NCBI GenBank assembly: GCA_022563405.1
Contig: JADFNK010000010.1
Span: 1 to 46,241, forward strand
Direction: 5' to 3'
Origin: Gemmatimonadota bacterium
GTDB lineage: Bacteria; Gemmatimonadota; Gemmatimonadetes; Longimicrobiales; Gaopeijiaceae
Length of the DNA stretch: 46,241 bases
The notes beneath the pieces were generated by a model. That model was not told the origin of the DNA, ran no database searches, and saw nothing but the letters and a program-made list of their open reading frames with translations. This document shows, piece after piece, positions 8,261-15,748 of this stretch. The number at the start of each line of letters is the position of its first letter. The stretch's first letter is position 1. The translations under genes were made by a program, and so were the position numbers.

Positions 8261-9538
8261 GTGACTACCATCGGGTCCAGGACGCTGCGGCAGGCCGTAC
8301 TCGCGACCCTGGTGCTTCTGGCCCCTCTGCCTTCGGCCGGCCAGATCGAAGGTGAGTTCGAAGGTGAGTATGGACTCTGGGTGACGGACGACGGGGGAGA
8401 ATGGGGCGTAGGGTGGCTCCTCTCCGGGGCCGAGCAAGGGGTCCTGGAGGTTCTCTCCGAAGGTCGTATCGTCTATCGGGTCGAGACACCAAGTGCAGAG
8501 TCACACTTCACGAAATTTCCCCGTCCGAGTGGAGATGTGGTGCTCCTGCGCTACGGTGCCTTGGAGGCGGAGGACCTTCATTCGACGGTGCTGTATCTAC
8601 GCGAGGAGACAACCGGAAGCCCGGCGGTCTTCACTGGGGTCGATTCCCTGTACGTAGTGGGGGACGTGCACGGGGAGTACGACCGGCTCCTCGGTCTCCT
8701 GGAGAACGCCGGACTCGTCGACCCGGAGGGCCAGTGGGTCGGGGGACGGAGCCACGTGGTCTTCCTCGGCGACATCTTCGATCGTGGCGCGGACGTCACA
8801 CGGACTTTTTGGTTTCTCTATGAACTGGAGCGCCAGGCCCGGACGGCCGGTGGAGGCGCCCATCTCGTGCTGGGAAACCATGAGACGATGATCTTCACAC
8901 ACGACCTCCGCTACGTCTCTCCGAAAGAGCAACGGATTGCCAACCTACACGGCGCTTCGTATCCCGAACTGTACGATATCCGGCGCTCCGTGCTGGGCCG
9001 CTGGCTGGCCGGTCGGCCGGTTCTGATGAAGGTAGACGGGGTCCTTCTGGCACACGGCGGCGTGATTCCGGGCTCGAACCCCCGCTCCGTCGAGGCGGTG
9101 AACGATTCGATGCGGGTGTTCATGTCCGAAGATCTCTTCTACCAGTGGGCCGATGATGGGATGACCGTGGTTACGGACTCTGTGGCGGCCGCACTGGTAG
9201 CGGATCGATACACCACCGTGATCGTCATGGACTCACTCGCTTTTGTGCGGCGCTCCGACTTCATCTTCGAGGAGGAGAGCATTCTCTGGTTCCGTGGCTA
9301 TGTACAATCGGACACGTGGACGTCGGCGCTCGATGACGTTCTGGACGAGTTCGGGGCGGAGATCCACGTGGTTGCCCATACGCCTGTGAGAACGCTCGAA
9401 TCTCGCTACGATGGCAAACTCTTGGCGGTGGACCTCGAGAGGCCGGCTACCGAAATGTTGCTTCTTGTCCGGGACGCCGGAGGACGTGAGTACCACCGAT
9501 GGCGCGTCAGTCTGAACGGCCTGCCGGAGCCGTTCTGA
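8261..9538 (+). CDS. Exported PPP-family metallophosphatase (Shewanella-like type)
   Basis: A 425-residue protein with a signal peptide (hydrophobic stretch about 12-27, ending SAGQ) and the PPP catalytic set: GDVHG (~134), GDIFDRG (~170), GNHE (~205), AHGG (~264) and AHTP (~372). These residues bind the two metal ions and the phosphate. The order and spacing match Shewanella-like protein phosphatases, which dephosphorylate proteins or small phosphoesters; the substrate is unknown. A periplasmic or surface location is inferred from the leader. The GTG start at 8261 follows GGAGA with 5 bases between. A strong hairpin begins 22 bases after the stop. Confidence 0.9.
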   Translation: MTTIGSRTLRQAVLATLVLLAPLPSAGQIEGEFEGEYGLWVTDDGGEWGVGWLLSGAEQGVLEVLSEGRIVYRVETPSAESHFTKFPRPSGDVVLLRYGALEAEDLHSTVLYLREETTGSPAVFTGVDSLYVVGDVHGEYDRLLGLLENAGLVDPEGQWVGGRSHVVFLGDIFDRGADVTRTFWFLYELERQARTAGGGAHLVLGNHETMIFTHDLRYVSPKEQRIANLHGASYPELYDIRRSVLGRWLAGRPVLMKVDGVLLAHGGVIPGSNPRSVEAVNDSMRVFMSEDLFYQWADDGMTVVTDSVAAALVADRYTTVIVMDSLAFVRRSDFIFEEESILWFRGYVQSDTWTSALDDVLDEFGAEIHVVAHTPVRTLESRYDGKLLAVDLERPATEMLLLVRDAGGREYHRWRVSLNGLPEPF

Positions 9539-9559
9539 CGGATCGGAAGTCCGGGGGCC

Positions 9560-9680
9560 AAAACAAAGCAGGGGCGACCGTTTCCGGTCAGCCCCTGCTT
9601 GTTTCATCCCCTCTCGAGGATGGCGCTTTGGCGGGGAAAGCTCATCAAGAGCCCCGTTGAGGGGTCCCCAGCGATCCTTA
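9560..9680 (-). ncRNA. Candidate Fur-regulated small RNA
   Basis: A sigma-70 promoter overlapping a Fur box (9683-9714) points leftward into a 120-base interval that ends at the strong hairpin 9561-9604 with a U-rich tail. No convincing protein is encoded in it; the only in-frame ATG gives 13 codons without a ribosome site. The predicted RNA carries smaller stems (for example GCTC-TTGAT-GAGC) before the terminator. Size, control and terminator resemble RyhB/PrrF-type iron-stress RNAs, but sequence kinship is not claimed. The RNA is inferred, not observed. Confidence 0.5.
9561..9604. terminator. Strong hairpin terminator, probably bidirectional
   Basis: A 15-bp nearly perfect stem (9566-9580 with 9585-9600, one bulged A) capped by TTTC. 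Read on the plus strand it ends the phosphatase transcript (CTTGTTTC after the stem). Read on the minus strand it is followed by TTTGTTTTGG, a better U tract, and would end the Fur-controlled transcript from about 9680. Confidence 0.85.
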
Positions 9681-9682
9681 TC

Positions 9683-9714
9683 AATAATGATACTGATTAT
9701 TAAGAAGGTGTCAA
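9683..9714 (-). promoter_or_regulatory. Fur box overlapping a consensus sigma-70 promoter
   Basis: AATAATGATACTGATTATT at 9683-9701 matches the 19-bp Fur consensus (GATAATGATAATCATTATC) at 15 positions and is a clear AT-rich island in G+C-rich DNA. On the minus strand TTGACA (9709-9714), a 16-base spacer and TATCAT (9687-9692) form a near-consensus promoter that the Fur box covers from the -10 through the spacer, so Fur-Fe would block it. Transcription would start near 9680 and run towards the hairpin at 9561-9604. Confidence 0.75.
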
Positions 9715-9733
9715 CGCGCGGTTCTTCTGCCCC

Positions 9734-9773
9734 GCATCAGGAGTAAGTATCAGGAGGTATGTATCAGGAGTAC
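9734..9773. repeat. Three short direct repeats of ATCAGGAG
   Basis: Three consecutive 13-14-base units share (G)TATCAGGAG(T). They lie just beyond the Fur-box promoter. Each contains an AGGAG string but none precedes a credible gene on the plus strand. Confidence 0.7.
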
Positions 9774-9810
9774 GTGAGCCGGGGACACGGAGTTCAGCAA
9801 GAGGACTGCT

Positions 9811-10047
9811 TCAATCGAGGCGCCGATCACCCTTACGGCGTTCCTCCTTTCGCCGCACCTCCCCGCTGCGCCGGGGATCGCCTGCCCGCCGTTTGCCTTT
9901 GCGCCTCTCCACATCGACCTCCTCCGTCGCGGCTCGGCGCGCCCAGATCCTGCGACCCGGACCGGCTCGTCTGTCGTCGAGGAGGCGCCTTTTGGATCCC
10001 TGCCGCCGACTTTCCTCACGACGTTCCTCTGGACCAGAGTCGTCCAT
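9811..10047 (-). CDS. Arg-rich small protein with ERRxG-type repeats
   Basis: A 78-residue, very basic and acidic protein almost made of ERRK/DRR units (EERREESRR, DDRRAGPGRR, VERRKGKRR, KEERRKGDRR). I do not recognise a family; such repeats occur as tails or linkers in other bacterial proteins, including the RCK protein at 27662-29005 in this window. The ATG at 10047 is preceded by GGGAGG with 9 bases between, which favours a real gene; an upstream GTG at 10056 sits too close to the same site. It lies downstream of the Tyr-rich protein gene on the same strand. Function unknown. Confidence 0.5.
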   Translation of the reverse strand: MDDSGPEERREESRRQGSKRRLLDDRRAGPGRRIWARRAATEEVDVERRKGKRRAGDPRRSGEVRRKEERRKGDRRLD

Positions 10048-10113
10048 CGATCTCACCCTCCCGCCTGATGACGTTCCCAGGCCGACCTACGGCTAGGACC
10101 GTCCTAATTTATA

Positions 10114-10128
10114 CCCCACCGAATGGGG
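10114..10128 (-). terminator. Small hairpin after the Tyr-rich protein gene
   Basis: CCCCA and TGGGG pair across a 5-base loop, followed on the minus strand by the AT-rich TATAAATT. It lies 55 bases after the stop of the 10183-11595 gene. The short stem makes it a weak candidate. Confidence 0.3.
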
Positions 10129-10182
10129 CATGTGAAGGGTTGGGCCGCGGCCTTGGAGTTAAAGGAGGCTGTTTTATGCACC

Positions 10183-11595
10183 CTAGCGTCGAGGACTTCG
10201 GCTGCGAGCCGGTGCGCTCGCCCTTGCCCTCGGGGCCGCCCTCGACGCTCCCCCGGAGGATGCCCTCGAACGTTGAGTGGTCGCTCGGGGGGCGGCCGAC
10301 CGAGTGGCCGCCGGCGCCCGAGTCTGCGTGCGAGTTGGAGCCCTACCGGCCGAGGGTTGTGTCGCCCGGCTCCGGGTGGGAGAGGCCGTGCGTGCTCGCG
10401 ACGGGCTCGAAGTTCGAGATCGTGTACTGGGAGCGGATCGAGTCACCTGTGCCCGCTGTCTTGAAGGAGCTGAACGGGTCACCACTCCCGAGCGCGACGG
10501 GGCGGTCGGGCGTGGCGCCGCTCTCGAAGGAGTGGGCGCCCTGGAGGTGATGGCGCCCGTCGGCGCCCGTGAGGATCGATTGGGTCTCACAGTCGATGTC
10601 GGTGCGCTCCGTCGTGTTGTGTTGCTCGACGCATCTCTAGGAGACGTCGAGGTAACAACTCGACGCCCGGTGCCCGTCGGCCGAACCGCGCCTGTACGAC
10701 GAACTACCGCGGTTGTGGGTCGGGCCCGCGGGGCATGTCGAATGATCACCCTGGAGGTCTGCCCAGAAATCTGCACTCGGCCTGCACGTGTACCGGTCGT
10801 TGGCGCTGAGCTGCCGGTGGTCCGCCGCGTGGAACCGACCCGGGTGCCCTGAGACGTGCTCGGCGCGACGACGCGGGTACGAGGGGTCTGGGTTTGGGGG
10901 GCCTGCACCCGGGCGCTCGTCTGCGCGCTGGGCGTCCTGATCCTCGCCGCGGAGAGCGACCGCGTGGCGGTGGTTGTTGCCGGCGTTACCGAGCGAGGCA
11001 CCGCGGTGCGTTGCCCGTTTCTCTGGGGAGCCTCCTTGTACCGCGGGGATGAGGATGCCAGCGGCGACACGCGATAGACGGGCGAGGGCTGCACCGGCAC
11101 GTACGCGGTCCTCCCTCCCCTGTACACGACACCGTATGGCGGATAGCCGTAAGGCGTGTACCCGTACCCGTAGGGCGCGTACCCGTACGTGGGATAGTGG
11201 AGCCCGTAGGGAGCGTATCCATAATACCCGGGGTGATAGGGGTAGTACCCAGTCCGATACCCGAATCCGAAATTCAGGCTTACGGAGAAATGGTTGTGGC
11301 TGGGGTAATAGCCGTACGGCCGGTAGTACGATGTCCTCCACGGGTATCGGTAACTGCCCATGGGACACTCGTACCAGTACATCTCATAGTAGGCGTAGTC
11401 CCAGCAGGGATCCGGGTAGTGAGAGCCGTACCAGGGATTCACCGCCGTGTAGGATGCTCCGACACCGAAACCAGCGCCGAATCCGAGGCCAAAGGAAACG
11501 GAGAAAGTGCTCCACGAATACTGTGCGGCCGCGGCGTCCGGGCGCCAGGTGACCGCCAGTCCAATCAAGAAAGCCGTCCGCATCAGTTTCGCCAC
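10183..11595 (-). CDS. Secreted Tyr/Gly-rich protein with basic Arg/Ser/Pro tail
   Basis: A 470-residue protein of unknown function. After a signal peptide (hydrophobic MRTAFLIGLAVTW, cleavage after DAAAAQ) comes a Tyr/Gly/Pro-rich region (~40-175) with PYGYxP-type repeats and few Cys, then a long low-complexity tail rich in Arg, Thr, Ser, Ala and Pro (~190-470). The tail would be strongly positive and disordered. I choose GTG 11595 because AAGGAG stands 6 bases before it; an in-frame ATG lies at 11583. A sigma-54-like promoter is 35-50 bases upstream. Possible roles are matrix, adhesive or nucleic-acid or polysaccharide binding at the surface, all inference. Confidence 0.7.
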   Translation of the reverse strand: MAKLMRTAFLIGLAVTWRPDAAAAQYSWSTFSVSFGLGFGAGFGVGASYTAVNPWYGSHYPDPCWDYAYYEMYWYECPMGSYRYPWRTSYYRPYGYYPSHNHFSVSLNFGFGYRTGYYPYHPGYYGYAPYGLHYPTYGYAPYGYGYTPYGYPPYGVVYRGGRTAYVPVQPSPVYRVSPLASSSPRYKEAPQRNGQRTAVPRSVTPATTTATRSLSAARIRTPSAQTSARVQAPQTQTPRTRVVAPSTSQGTRVGSTRRTTGSSAPTTGTRAGRVQISGQTSRVIIRHAPRARPTTAVVRRTGAVRPTGTGRRVVTSTSPRDASSNTTRRSAPTSTVRPNRSSRAPTGAITSRAPTPSRAAPRPTAPSRSGVVTRSAPSRQRAQVTRSAPSTRSRTSSPSRARTASPTRSRATQPSAGRAPTRTQTRAPAATRSAAPRATTQRSRASSGGASRAAPRARASAPARSRSPRR

Positions 11596-11629
11596 GATGT
11601 TCTCCTTGGGAGATCCTGTTCCGATCCTT

Positions 11630-11645
11630 TGCATAGGCCGTGCCA
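11630..11645 (-). promoter_or_regulatory. Sigma-54 promoter candidate of the Tyr-rich protein gene
   Basis: On the minus strand TGGCACGGCCTATGCA matches the consensus TGGCACG-N4-TTGCA at every fixed base except one (A for the first T of the -12 box). GG and GC are correctly spaced. Transcription would begin near 11619, leaving a leader of about 24 nt that contains the AAGGAG of the GTG start at 11595. Confidence 0.55.
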
Positions 11646-12164
11646 TCCGGCGCCCGGAGTCGGAAGTTCATATTTCTTGGGGTAAAGGGCCACCCCGGCC
11701 GGTGTGGCCGGAGCCGGGTTGTCCTCGCATGGGGACGGACAAACGCCGATAACGTGACAGGGGGGCGGGCGGCGGGAGCCGGTGTAATTTCGCACGACCC
11801 CAGTGTGCCCGCTCTCAAGACCCTTGCCCCGGAGAGAGAAAGAGCGGAAATTAGGATCCACCCAATCGGGTGCCCGGAACGAAGGTCTTCGATTCAACAG
11901 GCCGAACTCGAGTCGTTCCAACCTCGGACACCGTCCTCCTGCGGCTTCGGCCGTAGGGAACGCCCGTGCAGCGAGACTGAGCACGGGCCCAGACGATGGG
12001 CGAGTTGCCCCAGCACCGTCGGGGCAGGATCCTTTCGGCCTGAGCATGTCGGTGGCCCATTCCACCGTTTCCGACGTTATACGTCGCGGCGGGAAGAGAA
12101 GCCAGCTTCTCTCGTTCCTTTTTCGTAGGCAGCAGTTTCAGGCCCGCCCAGTGCGTGGGCCCAC
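11646..12164. other. Intergenic region upstream of rho
   Basis: About 520 bases between the divergent Tyr-rich protein gene and rho. Open frames here are long only because of base composition and have no ribosome sites or recognisable products. A hairpin (GCCCA 12146-12150 with TGGGC 12156-12160) ends 4 bases before the rho ATG. The space probably holds the rho leader, which in many bacteria mediates autoregulation of Rho; I see no specific motif for that. Confidence 0.5.
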
Positions 12165-13754
12165 ATGAGGAAATCCAGAACAGTGGACGGTAATTCACCC
12201 AACGATGGGCGGGAGCAGAACGACCCGCGCGATCAAGAACAGCACGGCCCGGCCGCGACAGATGGTCCGGGGGCAGCTCAAGCCGAGTCCGGAGGCGAGA
12301 ACTCCGGCGAAGCGGACTCCTCGCACCGGGCGGCACGTTCCGAGACCCGAGACGATTCGAACGAACGTCAGGACACGTCGGGTCGCCAGGGCTCGAACGC
12401 CTCCGGGGCTTCGGGTCGCCAGGGGAGGGGCCGGTCTCGCCAGGGGCAAGGCCAGGGCCGCGGTAACCGGCAAGGCCGGGGTGGGCAGAGGAATCGCGGG
12501 GGTCGGGGTCGGAGGCGACAACGTGATCAGCAGCAAGGCGGCGGCGATCGCCAGGACCGCAACCGCCAGGATGATGGCCGAAACGTCGACGTGCAATTAG
12601 CGAGTCCGGACGACGCCTCGGTCGAGCACCTCGGGGTTCTGGAAGTGTTGGGTAGTGGCTCCGGCTTCATCCGCCAGCGTGAGGCGAGTTACACGCCCAG
12701 CAACGAGGACATCTACGTCGGAGCGAAGGTCATTCAGAAATTCGGACTTCGGACCGGCGATGAACTCACAGGGGGTGTTGGCCGGACGCCCAACAGCGGC
12801 AAGAGTCCGCCCCTCACGCACCTGGCGCTCGTCAACGCGAAGCCCCCGGATGAGGCATTGAGACGGCCCGACTTCAACCGTCTCAGCGCGGTACACCCGA
12901 GCGAGCAGCTCATTCTGGCGTGTGATCGTGAGATCGCGGGTCAGCCTGACTACACCAACCGTGTGATCGACTTGTTCTGTCCCTTCGGTAAGGGCCAGAG
13001 GGCGATGATCGTTTCGCCGTCGAAGGCCGGTAAGACGACCGTGCTTCAGTCGGTCGCCGAAGGCATCGTGACGAACAACCCGGAATGCCGTCTCATGATT
13101 CTCCTGGTCGACGAGCGGCCGGAGGAAATCACGGATATGGAGATGTGCGGATTCGGAGAGGTGATCGCCTCCAGCTTCGATCGGCCGGCGGAACGGCACT
13201 GTCAAGTCGCCGAAATAACACTCGAGCGGGCCCGGCGCTACGTTGAGAGCGGGGAGGATGTGGTGATCATCCTCGACTCCATCACCCGGCTGGCCCGGGG
13301 GTACAACACGGTGGAAGAGGGAAGTGGTCGTACGCTGTCCGGCGGCCTGGACGCGAACTCGCTCGAAAAACCCAAGCGGTTCATCGGAAGTGCCAGAAAG
13401 ATTGATCCTCGGCAGGGTGGGGGATCCCTCACCATCATCGCCACGGCGCTGGTGGACACCGGGTCGCGAATGGATCAGGTGATTTTTGAGGAGTTCAAGG
13501 GCACCGGGAACAGCGAGTTGGTGCTCAGCCGTGAATTGGCGGACAAGAGAATCTTCCCTGCCATCGACCTCAACGCATCGGCTACGCGGAAGGAGGAGCT
13601 CCTCCTCGAGCCCGATGCGCTCTCGGTGTCACGGGCCATGAGGCGGCAGTTGGCGGACGTGTCGGCATCGGACGCGATGACCGAATTGCTGGGTGTGATG
13701 AAGAGGACCCGCACGAACGAAGGCCTTATTGCGATCGCCAGTCAGAAAATATAA
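12165..13754 (+). CDS. rho: Transcription termination factor Rho with long disordered N-terminal region
   Basis: RNA-dependent hexameric helicase that ends transcription. The conserved core begins near residue 150 with the RNA-binding OB fold (LEVLGSGSGFIRQREASYTP). Walker A is SPSKAGKTT (~284-292), Walker B VVIILDSITRLARGYN (~366), and the R-loop and secondary RNA sites follow to the usual end. Before the core lies about 145 residues of Arg/Gly/Gln/Asp-rich sequence (QGQGQGRGNRQGRGG and similar), intrinsically disordered and basic; such insertions occur in several phyla and can drive RNA binding or phase separation. No clear ribosome site precedes ATG 12165. The stop overlaps the convergent SRPBCC gene by 13 bases. 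Confidence 0.95.
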   Translation: MRKSRTVDGNSPNDGREQNDPRDQEQHGPAATDGPGAAQAESGGENSGEADSSHRAARSETRDDSNERQDTSGRQGSNASGASGRQGRGRSRQGQGQGRGNRQGRGGQRNRGGRGRRRQRDQQQGGGDRQDRNRQDDGRNVDVQLASPDDASVEHLGVLEVLGSGSGFIRQREASYTPSNEDIYVGAKVIQKFGLRTGDELTGGVGRTPNSGKSPPLTHLALVNAKPPDEALRRPDFNRLSAVHPSEQLILACDREIAGQPDYTNRVIDLFCPFGKGQRAMIVSPSKAGKTTVLQSVAEGIVTNNPECRLMILLVDERPEEITDMEMCGFGEVIASSFDRPAERHCQVAEITLERARRYVESGEDVVIILDSITRLARGYNTVEEGSGRTLSGGLDANSLEKPKRFIGSARKIDPRQGGGSLTIIATALVDTGSRMDQVIFEEFKGTGNSELVLSRELADKRIFPAIDLNASATRKEELLLEPDALSVSRAMRRQLADVSASDAMTELLGVMKRTRTNEGLIAIASQKI

Positions 13755-14251
13755 CGCAGCTTTTCCAAGCCCTCCGCAAGTTGCGTTGCCTGAGACTTGG
13801 ACATGTTGCGGGCCACGTAACCCATCAGTGGATTACGCCCGAGGTCGCCTTCTTCCCGCCACGTCACCCGGCTCATGCCCCCTAGAGCCTCGATCCTGAG
13901 CTCCCCGTTCACCGAAGCTCCCCCTTCGACCTCCACTTCATAACGCACCAACGTCGGGGCCGAGCTGCTGGTGATGGTCACCGAGCCGGACCCGAAATTC
14001 GGATCGTCCCAACTTCTCGACGCGCCGACACTGCGAGGCGGGTCACTCAACTCCGATTCGATATCACCCCAGTTGGTCCACGTATCCCATCGGCTCAGGT
14101 CATTCAGGTAAGGGAAGACCTCTGTCGGGGCGGCCTCTATCTCGACCGAGGCCTCTGCGGACCACGTGCCGGGAAGCACCAAACCGATGAGCATGAAGGT
14201 GACGAGCACCGCGGCGATACCACCGAAAATCTTGGCGAGGGGAGCCATCAT
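13742..14251 (-). CDS. SRPBCC (polyketide cyclase-like) protein with N-terminal membrane anchor
   Basis: A 169-residue protein with one N-terminal hydrophobic helix (about 9-30) followed by a START/Bet v1-like SRPBCC domain: SVEIEAAPTEVFPYLNDLSRWDTWTNW at its start is typical of polyketide cyclase/dehydrase family 2. The fold binds hydrophobic ligands; its ligand here is unknown. It is translationally coupled to the upstream esterase (4-base ATGA overlap) and its 3' end overlaps the 3' end of rho by 13 bases, head to head. Confidence 0.85.
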   Translation of the reverse strand: MMAPLAKIFGGIAAVLVTFMLIGLVLPGTWSAEASVEIEAAPTEVFPYLNDLSRWDTWTNWGDIESELSDPPRSVGASRSWDDPNFGSGSVTITSSSAPTLVRYEVEVEGGASVNGELRIEALGGMSRVTWREEGDLGRNPLMGYVARNMSKSQATQLAEGLEKLRYIF

Positions 14252-15006
14252 GGGCCGGTCCTCTGCTCCGTGTTGAGGTCATCGAGTATGGGACGAAGGT
14301 AACCCCATACCGTTTCGGCGATCATCCGATGGCCCTCCGCAGTGGGATGAATGGCATCGGCCTGGTTCAGCTCGGAGACGCCGGCCACGCCCTCGAGCAG
14401 AAAAGGAATCAGGCTGCCTCCGTTCGCGCGGGCGAGCTCTGAAAACACAGACGAAAACGCCGTAGCATACGCCTGGCCCAGGTTGGGAGGGGCCTGCATT
14501 CCGGCCAGTAACAAGCGAGCCTCGGGATAGTGGATGCGTGTGCTGTCGATGATCGCCTGAAGGTTGGCCTTCATCGAGTCCGGCGCGATGCCTCGCATGC
14601 CGTCGTTGGCTCCTAGCTCGAGGACCAGCACCTGAACCGGAGCCCGGAGAAGCCAGGAAATTCTCCCGAGTCCTCCCGCGCTCATGTCTCCGCTGACCCC
14701 GGAGTTGACCATCCGGAAGGGCAGTTCGGCGGCATCCGCCAGGGCTTGGATTCGATCCGTGAAACGGTCCGTGGGATCCTCCAGGCCAAAACCAGCCGTC
14801 AGGCTGGTGCCGAGGAAGACCACACGGCCCCCGGCGGCCGACGGTGCTGTGCCACCCGGGCTTGAACCTTCCTGGCCCCCCGAGCGTACCAGGTCCGAGT
14901 CGCCGTTGGAGCCACTACCCGGGCCGCACCCGGCCTGGGCGAACCCGAACACCATAACCCCGATAGCCGCCATGATTCGCGCCGAGGGTCTGTCAAAGAC
15001 GTACAT
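14248..15006 (-). CDS. TesA-like SGNH arylesterase/lysophospholipase, probable lipoprotein
   Basis: A 252-residue GDSL/SGNH esterase. Block I is GTSLTAGFGL (Ser68; GDS replaced by GTS as in some arylesterases), the oxyanion Asn lies in ELGANDGM (~130) and the catalytic Asp/His in DAIHPT (~221). It hydrolyses ester or thioester bonds of lipids or aryl esters in the periplasm. Residues 1-27 form a leader ending QAGC, a slightly irregular lipobox. I keep the start at 15006 because it supplies the basic n-region; an ATG at 14973 is the alternative. The gene is divergent from and overlaps the YbbA-like gene by 35 bases, the same arrangement as tesA-ybbAP in E. coli. Confidence 0.88.
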   Translation of the reverse strand: MYVFDRPSARIMAAIGVMVFGFAQAGCGPGSGSNGDSDLVRSGGQEGSSPGGTAPSAAGGRVVFLGTSLTAGFGLEDPTDRFTDRIQALADAAELPFRMVNSGVSGDMSAGGLGRISWLLRAPVQVLVLELGANDGMRGIAPDSMKANLQAIIDSTRIHYPEARLLLAGMQAPPNLGQAYATAFSSVFSELARANGGSLIPFLLEGVAGVSELNQADAIHPTAEGHRMIAETVWGYLRPILDDLNTEQRTGP

Positions 15007-15748
15007 GAGTGGGGGTCAGCCCCTCCGTGTGTTGGACCGAGTCGATCTCCACCTGGAACCGGAGAGCTTCGTGGCGGTCGTCGGCCCTTCGGGCAGCGGC
15101 AAGACCACGCTCCTGGGTCTCCTCGCCGGGCTCGACGAGCCGACCGAGGGCACGGTAACCGTAGCGGGCCAAAATCTCCAGGCTCTTACGGAAGACGGTC
15201 GGGCGAGGTTTCGTGCCGAGAACATAGGGTTCGTATTCCAGACCTTCCATCTCCTTGCCACGCTCACCGCCCTCGAGAACGTGATGGTGCCGATGGAGCT
15301 TCGAGAGCGTGCTTCGCGGGAGACCGGACGCTCCATTCGTGCGAGGGCGATGGCGCTTCTCGAGCGTGTGGGATTGGCGGACCGCGCCAGCCACTATCCG
15401 GCTCAGCTTTCGGGTGGTGAGCAGCAACGGGTTGCTCTTGCACGCGCCTTCGCCAACGAGCCCCGGATTCTGTTTGCGGATGAGCCGACCGGAAACTTGG
15501 ATAGGAAGACTGGCCAGCGGGTCGTAGACCTCATGGAGGAACTGAACCAGGAACGCCGCACGACACTGGTGTTGGTCACACACGACGTCGATCTCGCCGC
15601 GCGGGCGCATCGGACGATCTCCCTGGAGGATGGACGGGTCGTTGCCGATGAGCGGAACCGGGCCAATCCGGAGGAGGGACGGGCCGCAAAAAGGGACGGC
15701 CGGTCGGACAACGAACCGTCGGGCCCGTCCAAGCAGGGCGGGCCGTGA
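14972..15748 (+). CDS. YbbA-like ABC transporter ATPase
   Basis: A 258-residue ATPase of the LolD/MacB/YbbA group. Walker A GPSGSGKTT (38-46), Q-loop at FVFQTFHLL, signature LSGGEQQRVALARA (~147-160), Walker B ILFADEPTGNLD (~167) and the H-switch VLVTHDVD follow in order. The protein ends in a short Asn/Glu/Gly-rich tail. It powers the adjoining FtsX-type permease (4-base GTGA overlap). Such type VII ABC systems transmit mechanical force and do not import solutes; E. coli YbbAP pairs with the esterase TesA, whose homologue is encoded divergently here. The frame could begin earlier, but MIRAEGLSKTY is the family N-terminus. No clear ribosome site. Confidence 0.92.
   Translation: MIRAEGLSKTYMSGGQPLRVLDRVDLHLEPESFVAVVGPSGSGKTTLLGLLAGLDEPTEGTVTVAGQNLQALTEDGRARFRAENIGFVFQTFHLLATLTALENVMVPMELRERASRETGRSIRARAMALLERVGLADRASHYPAQLSGGEQQRVALARAFANEPRILFADEPTGNLDRKTGQRVVDLMEELNQERRTTLVLVTHDVDLAARAHRTISLEDGRVVADERNRANPEEGRAAKRDGRSDNEPSGPSKQGGP

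Noticed and set aside
10176-10550. Plus-strand frame with a perfect AAAGGAGG site before ATG 10176
   Set aside because: It lies wholly opposite the Tyr-rich protein gene; its product is low complexity without any family likeness, and the site is a chance reverse image of intergenic DNA.
13742-13754. Overlap of rho and SRPBCC 3' ends as a regulatory antisense pair
   Set aside because: A 13-base convergent overlap is common in compact genomes and needs no special explanation.
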